This document shows, one piece after another, positions 14,474-18,329 of a stretch of DNA of 18,329 nt. Where the stretch lies: contig JAEWIV010000268.1 in the NCBI GenBank assembly GCA_023386865.1, positions 1-18,329 of the forward strand, read 5' to 3'. Every line of letters starts with the position of its first letter. Within the stretch, counting starts at the first letter, position 1. The position numbers and the translations under genes were made by a program. Origin of the DNA: Pseudomonadota bacterium (GTDB lineage: Bacteria > Pseudomonadota > Alphaproteobacteria > Reyranellales > Reyranellaceae). The notes beneath the pieces were generated by a model that saw only the letters and a program-made list of their open reading frames with translations, was not told where the DNA came from and searched no databases.

Positions 14474-15448
14474 TCAATCCAGATGGCAGGCAATACGGTG
14501 GCCGCTCGAGACCTGTCTCAGCACGGGCGTCTCGGCGGCACAACGCGGCATGGCGTGGGGGCAGCGGTCGCGGAAGCTGCAGCCGCTGGGCGGCTCGCGG
14601 GCATCGGGCACATTGCCCTTGATGGGCAGGGGCTGGCGCGACTGGTCGGGGTCGGGCACCGGCACGGCGGCGACCAGGGCCTTGGTGTAGGGGTGGCGCG
14701 GCCGGCGCACGATCTCCTCGGTCGGTGCGTCCTCGACGACGCGGCCGAGATACATGACCAGCGTGCGCTCGCACAGGTAGCGGACGAGCGCGAGATCATG
14801 GGAGATGTATATCGCGGTGAGCCCCATCGTCTCCCGCACCTCGCGCAAAAGCGCCAGGATGCCGGCGCGCACGCTGACGTCGAGCATCGACACCGGCTCG
14901 TCGGCCACCAGGAAGCGCGGTCCCAGCACCAGCGCCCGCGCCATCACCACGCGCTGGAGCTGGCCGCCGCTCAGCTGATGCGGGTAGCGGTCGAAGTAGC
15001 GGTCGAAGTCGGCGAGATGGACGCGGCGGAAAGCCGAGGCCGCGCGGTCGGCATGCTCGGCCTTGTCTATCCCGGCGTTGATCAAGGGCTCGACGACGGC
15101 GCGATAGATGGTGAAGCGAGGGTTGAGCGCATCGAACGGATTTTGGAACACGAGCTGCGCCTGGCGGCGGAACGCGCGCAGCCGCTCGCCCGTGAATCCG
15201 GCCATCGGCATACCGTCGAAGGTGATCGACCCGCCGCTCGGCTCGACGAGCTTCAGCGTCAGGCGGCCGAGCGTGGTCTTGCCGCAGCCCGATTCGCCGA
15301 CGATCGCAACGGCGTCGCCGTCGCCCACGTCGAACGTCACGCCATCGAGGGCGCGCACGGCCGGATGCGCGCCGCGCACGATCTCGCCCAGCGAGCGGGC
15401 AACGGGAAAGTGCTTCACGACATCGCGAAGCTCGACGAGCGCTGCCAT
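14474..15448 (-). CDS. Oligo/dipeptide ABC transporter ATP-binding protein, DppF/OppF type
   Basis: This 324-residue cytoplasmic ATPase of a peptide-type (Dpp/Opp/nickel) importer has Walker A GESGCGKTT (51-59), Q-loop LVFQNPFDALNPRFT, signature LSGGQLQRVVMARAL, Walker B LVADEPVSMLDVSV and switch His in YISHDLALV. The C-terminal oligo_HPY region includes RRPRHPYTKALV and a four-cysteine cluster (GCSFRDRCPHAMPRC, then IACHL) of the kind reported to hold an iron-sulphur cluster in family structures. The start at 15448 lies within the end of the preceding ATPase gene (34-base overlap). It forms a heterodimer with that protein. Ligands of such importers include peptides, glutathione and opines; none can be assigned here. 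Confidence 0.92.
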   Translation of the reverse strand: MAALVELRDVVKHFPVARSLGEIVRGAHPAVRALDGVTFDVGDGDAVAIVGESGCGKTTLGRLTLKLVEPSGGSITFDGMPMAGFTGERLRAFRRQAQLVFQNPFDALNPRFTIYRAVVEPLINAGIDKAEHADRAASAFRRVHLADFDRYFDRYPHQLSGGQLQRVVMARALVLGPRFLVADEPVSMLDVSVRAGILALLREVRETMGLTAIYISHDLALVRYLCERTLVMYLGRVVEDAPTEEIVRRPRHPYTKALVAAVPVPDPDQSRQPLPIKGNVPDAREPPSGCSFRDRCPHAMPRCAAETPVLRQVSSGHRIACHLD

Positions 15449-16308
15449 GTCCTGGGATCCAATGCGGCGGTTCTGAGGGTGTCGGCCTCGCCGTCGCGGC
15501 GGCAGGCCGAGCGGTGGGCACCGTTGCCGGTCATGACGGCATCCACGCCGCAGGCCGGTTGGGCGAACGGGCAGCGCGGCACGAAGCGACAGCCCGACAG
15601 CGGCTCGCGCAGGTCGGGCGGGCTGCCGGCGATCGGCACCAGCTCCAGCGCGTCCGACACCAGGTCGGGAAAGGCGTTGCGCAGGCCCATCGTGTAGGGA
15701 TGGCGCGGGCGTGTCAGCACGTCGCGGACCGGGCCGCTCTCGACGACCTGCCCGGCATACATGACCACCACCTCGTCGCAGAGGTAGGCGACGACGCTGA
15801 TGTCGTGCGTCACCAGCACCATGGAGAGATGCAGGCGCTGCTGCAGGGAGCGCAGCACGTCGAGGATCTGGCGCTGGACGATGACATCCAGTGCCGTCAC
15901 CGGCTCGTCGGCGAGCAGGAGGCTGGGCTCGAGCGCGAGCGCCATGGCGATGGCGGCGCGTTGGCGCATGCCGCCGGAGAACTGGTGCGGGTAGTCGGCG
16001 AGGCGGTGCTTGCTCAGGCCCACCAGGTCGAACAGCTCCGTCGAGCGTGCGCGGGCGACCTCGCGCGAGAGGCCGCCGCGCTTGGTCAGCACCTCGACGA
16101 GCTGAGCGCCCACGGTATAGACCGGATCGAGCGAGCTCATGGCGCTTTGCGGCACGTAGGCGATGTCGCGCCAGCGCAGTTTGCGCGTCGTCGCCTCGTC
16201 CATCGCCTGGCCCTTGAAGACGACGCGCCCGCCGGCCTGCCGGCCGTTCTCCGCCAGCACGCCCATGATGGCGCGCACCGCGGTGGTCTTGCCGCAGCCC
16301 GATTCGCC
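15273..16308 (-). repeat. 26-base perfect repeat at the Walker A codons of both peptide-importer ATPases
   Basis: Bases 15273-15298 and 16283-16308 are identical over 26 bases and encode the Walker A segment (GESGCGKTT) in the two adjacent ATPase genes. Conserved protein sequence and strong codon bias explain it. Recombination between the copies would fuse the two genes in frame and remove about 1.0 kb. Confidence 0.6.
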
Positions 16309-16422
16309 CACCAGGCCGACGATGCGGCCCTCGGGCACGACGAAGGAGGCGCCGTCGACGGCGCGCGCCGTGCCGTCGCGGGTGCTGTAGTGGATCTGCA
16401 GCTCGTCGACCTCGAGGATCAT
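15415..16422 (-). CDS. Oligo/dipeptide ABC transporter ATP-binding protein, DppD/OppD type
   Basis: This 335-residue cytoplasmic ATPase is the first of the pair. It shows Walker A GESGCGKTT (39-47), YVPQSAMSSLDPVYTVG as Q-loop, signature FSGGMRQRAAIAMAL, Walker B LLLADEPVTALDVIVQ, switch His in VTHDISVVAYL, and the C-terminal RPRHPYTMGL with cysteines in SGCRFVPRCPFAQPACG and near the end (RSACRR). After the usual family end it carries about 25 extra residues (DTLRTAALDPRTW...) that overlap the start of the next gene, which may serve translational coupling. It begins 10 bases after the permease stop. Confidence 0.92.
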   Translation of the reverse strand: MILEVDELQIHYSTRDGTARAVDGASFVVPEGRIVGLVGESGCGKTTAVRAIMGVLAENGRQAGGRVVFKGQAMDEATTRKLRWRDIAYVPQSAMSSLDPVYTVGAQLVEVLTKRGGLSREVARARSTELFDLVGLSKHRLADYPHQFSGGMRQRAAIAMALALEPSLLLADEPVTALDVIVQRQILDVLRSLQQRLHLSMVLVTHDISVVAYLCDEVVVMYAGQVVESGPVRDVLTRPRHPYTMGLRNAFPDLVSDALELVPIAGSPPDLREPLSGCRFVPRCPFAQPACGVDAVMTGNGAHRSACRRDGEADTLRTAALDPRTWQRSSSFAMS

Positions 16423-16432
16423 CGGCGCACCA

Positions 16433-17347
16433 TCATCGTCCGCGCAGCCTCGGCATGAAGACCTCCTCGTAGCCGCGGCTGATGAAGAAGCCCGCGACCA
16501 CGACCAGGACGATGCAGATGCCGGGCGGCACGAACCAGGCGTACTGGCCGCGCGACAGGGCCTGCGAGGCGAAGGCGTCCTGCAGCATCATGCCCCACGA
16601 CACGCTGGTCGAATCGCCGAAGCCCAGGAAGCTGACGCTGGCCTCGGTGATGATCGCCCAGCCGATGGCGATGGCGGCGTAGACGAAGCTGAGCGGCAGG
16701 ATGTTGGGCGCGATGTGCACGAACAGGATGCGCCAGGCGCTGGCGCCGGTGACGCGCGCCGCCTCGACATAGGCGCGCTCGCGCAGGGTCAGCACCTGGC
16801 TGCGGATGACGCGCGCCGAGTTGGGCCACAGCAGCAGCGCCACCGCCAGCACGATATTGGAGGTGCTGGCGCCGAGGAACCCCGTCAGCACGATGACGAA
16901 GGGCAGGAAGGGGAGGCTGAGCGCCATGTCGGCGATGCGCATCAGCACGGCATCGATCGTGCCGCCGAAGTAGCCGGCCACGAGTCCGACGATGGTGCCC
17001 ACCGTGGCGACGATGACGGCGGCCGACAGGCCGACGGCGAGCGCGCTCCTGGTGCCGTAGACGAGCTGGGCATAGATGTCGCGGCCGAGATTGGTCGTGC
17101 CGAGCGGGAACTCGGCGCCGGGCGGCACGTTCGCCGCGAGCTTGCCCGCCTTGGTGAACAGGATCTCCATCGGATCGATGGGCGCCAGCCGGTCGGCGAA
17201 CAGCGCCACCAGCGCGAACAGGACGTAGATCAGGAGCCCGGCAAAGGCGAACGGGTCCTTGAGCGGCATCGCCGCCATGCGTCGCAGCACCGGCAGCAAC
17301 GACCAGCCCGGGCGGGCGGCGACGACGGCTTCAGCCCTTTCGGCCAT
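16433..17347 (-). CDS. Peptide-type ABC transporter permease, DppC/OppC family
   Basis: This 304-residue inner-membrane permease has an N-terminal cytoplasmic tail and a first membrane segment near 35-52. An external domain containing DPMEILFTKAG and FPLGTTNLGRDIYAQLVYGTR (a DppC hallmark) follows, and then about five more helices. The coupling EAA loop reads ERAYVEAARVTGASAWRILF followed by VHIAPNILP. The stretch SVSFLGFGDSTSVSWGMML is also typical. The ATG at 17347 overlaps the end of the DppB-type gene by 17 bases. It pairs with that permease to form the channel. Confidence 0.92.
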   Translation of the reverse strand: MAERAEAVVAARPGWSLLPVLRRMAAMPLKDPFAFAGLLIYVLFALVALFADRLAPIDPMEILFTKAGKLAANVPPGAEFPLGTTNLGRDIYAQLVYGTRSALAVGLSAAVIVATVGTIVGLVAGYFGGTIDAVLMRIADMALSLPFLPFVIVLTGFLGASTSNIVLAVALLLWPNSARVIRSQVLTLRERAYVEAARVTGASAWRILFVHIAPNILPLSFVYAAIAIGWAIITEASVSFLGFGDSTSVSWGMMLQDAFASQALSRGQYAWFVPPGICIVLVVVAGFFISRGYEEVFMPRLRGR

Positions 17348-18308
17348 GGCTCACCCGCGGGTCGAGGACCATATACAGAAGGTCGGCGACGAAGTTCATC
17401 AGCGCCAGGACCAGCGCGATCATCAGGAAGGCGCCCTGGGCCAGGGGATAGTCGTGCACCGAGACCGCCTGCACCAGCAGGCGGCCGATGCCCGGCCAGC
17501 TGAACACGGTCTCGATCACCACGTTGCCGCCCATCGACAGGCCGACGCCCAGGGCAAAGGCGGTGACCACCGGCAGGAGCGCGTTGCGCGCGGCATGGCC
17601 GATCACGATGCGCCATTCGCTCAAGCCCTTCATGCGCGCCATGGTGACGAACTCCTCGTGCATCACCTCCAGCATGTTGGAGCGCATCAGCAGCAACGGC
17701 AGGCCCTGCAGGTAGAGGGCGAGCGTCAGCACCGGCAGGGCGAGATGGTGGACGTAGTCCAGGGAGAAGATGCGGTCCCAATTGTTGGCGTAGGCGAGGC
17801 CCGGGCTCGAGGCGCCGCCCGACGGGAACCAGCCGGCGTTGAACGAGAGCACGGCGAGCAGGACCATGCCGATCCAGAACTCGGGCGCCGCCCGGGTCGC
17901 CAGCACCGCCGGTACGGCGGCGCGTTCGATCCAGGTTCCGCGCTTCCAGGCGAGCCAGGCGCCGGCCACGACGCCGAACATGTAGGCGATGACCAACGAG
18001 GTCAGCGTCAGGATCACCGAGTTCGGCAGCACTTCCAGCAGGATGGTGGTGACCGGCCGGCGCTGGAAGAAGCTGAGCCCCATCTCGCCCTGCAGGAGAT
18101 TGGCGAGATAGATGAAGTACTGTTGCCACATCGGCTTATCGAGGCCGAACTGCTCGAGCATCGCCTGCTGCTGGTCGGCGTTCAGGTTCTCGTTGATGAA
18201 GGCGGCGAGCGGCGTGCCCGGCATCAGCCGGAACATGAAGAACAGGATGGTCGTGACGGCGAGCAGCGCCAGCGCATTGTGCGTGAAGCGCTCGACGACG
18301 AGTCTCAT
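17331..18308 (-). CDS. Peptide-type ABC transporter permease, DppB/OppB family
   Basis: This 325-residue inner-membrane permease has the DppB N-terminus with a membrane helix and the FMFRLMPGTPLAAF motif, then LGLDKP-like QFGLDKPMWQQYFIYL and GEMGLSFFQRRPV. The EAA coupling loop is EEFVTMARMKGLSEWRIVIG followed by HAARNALLP, and the late motif is VIETVFSWPGIGRLL. About six membrane helices are visible. GGAGG lies eleven bases before the ATG at 18308. Only 21 bases precede it in the window. The substrate-binding protein that normally opens such operons is not present and should lie beyond the right edge, together with the promoter. Confidence 0.92.
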   Translation of the reverse strand: MRLVVERFTHNALALLAVTTILFFMFRLMPGTPLAAFINENLNADQQQAMLEQFGLDKPMWQQYFIYLANLLQGEMGLSFFQRRPVTTILLEVLPNSVILTLTSLVIAYMFGVVAGAWLAWKRGTWIERAAVPAVLATRAAPEFWIGMVLLAVLSFNAGWFPSGGASSPGLAYANNWDRIFSLDYVHHLALPVLTLALYLQGLPLLLMRSNMLEVMHEEFVTMARMKGLSEWRIVIGHAARNALLPVVTAFALGVGLSMGGNVVIETVFSWPGIGRLLVQAVSVHDYPLAQGAFLMIALVLALMNFVADLLYMVLDPRVSHGRKG

Positions 18309-18329
18309 TGGACCGCGGACCTCCAGGTC

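Noticed and set aside
13932..14774. Upstream extension of the hyuB frame (884 residues in all)
   Set aside because: The extra region overlaps the secreted-protein gene and the ATPase gene in another frame and lacks domain features. HyuB proteins begin close to the DPVTLEIVRG motif.
1..18329. CRISPR arrays, tRNA or rRNA genes, insertion sequences, prophage or toxin-antitoxin genes
   Set aside because: Looked for and not seen. Repeats present are explained by conserved protein motifs, and all gene families are metabolic or transport.

Overview
The window is a dense block of accessory metabolic genes from a high-GC bacterium. The strong G/C preference at third codon positions (which opens long false ORFs on the antisense strand), the ABC-transporter, SDR and hydantoinase content, and the spare ATGA-linked operons suit a soil or environmental alphaproteobacterium (Hyphomicrobiales or Rhodospirillales type). 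No ribosomal or phylogenetic marker is present, so the taxon is inference. No tRNA, rRNA, CRISPR array, transposase or regulator gene was seen. Coding density is very high: no gene-free stretch exceeds about 110 bases.

Three transcription units can be read. (1) Positions 3523 down to 55, minus strand: a GTG-started SDR oxidoreductase, two different NodB-fold (CE4/PuuE-like) deacetylase or amidohydrolase proteins, and an Asp/Glu/hydantoin racemase-fold protein. They are separated by only 2, 10 and 7 bases and closed by a perfect 14-bp hairpin at the window edge. (2) Positions 3613 to 8314, plus strand, divergent from unit 1: a second SDR, then a branched-chain-amino-acid-type (Liv) importer consisting of a Tat-signal binding protein, two permeases and one ATPase, with ATGA overlaps. 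(3) Positions 18308 down to 8330, minus strand: a Dpp/Opp-type peptide importer (two permeases, two ATPases), a small secreted cysteine-containing protein of unknown function, hydantoinase/oxoprolinase subunits B then A, an isopenicillin-N-synthase-like Fe(II)/2-oxoglutarate dioxygenase, and a LivF-type ATPase that is the missing partner of the unit 2 importer. Units 2 and 3 converge tail to tail at 8314/8330.

Taken together, the genes look like one uptake-and-degradation locus for an unidentified cyclic or N-acylated amide (hydantoin, lactam, imide or modified peptide class). Two importers bring substrates in. HyuA/HyuB and the two NodB-fold proteins would open or deacylate C-N bonds, the racemase-fold protein would act on a stereocentre or decarboxylate a malonate-like product, and the SDRs and dioxygenase would carry out redox steps. 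The individual families are read from sequence; the shared pathway and its substrate are inference. The most notable details are the separation of livF from its operon, a racemase-fold protein lacking the first catalytic cysteine (as in arylmalonate decarboxylase), and a pair of NodB-fold proteins of which only one keeps the full Asp-His-His metal triad.
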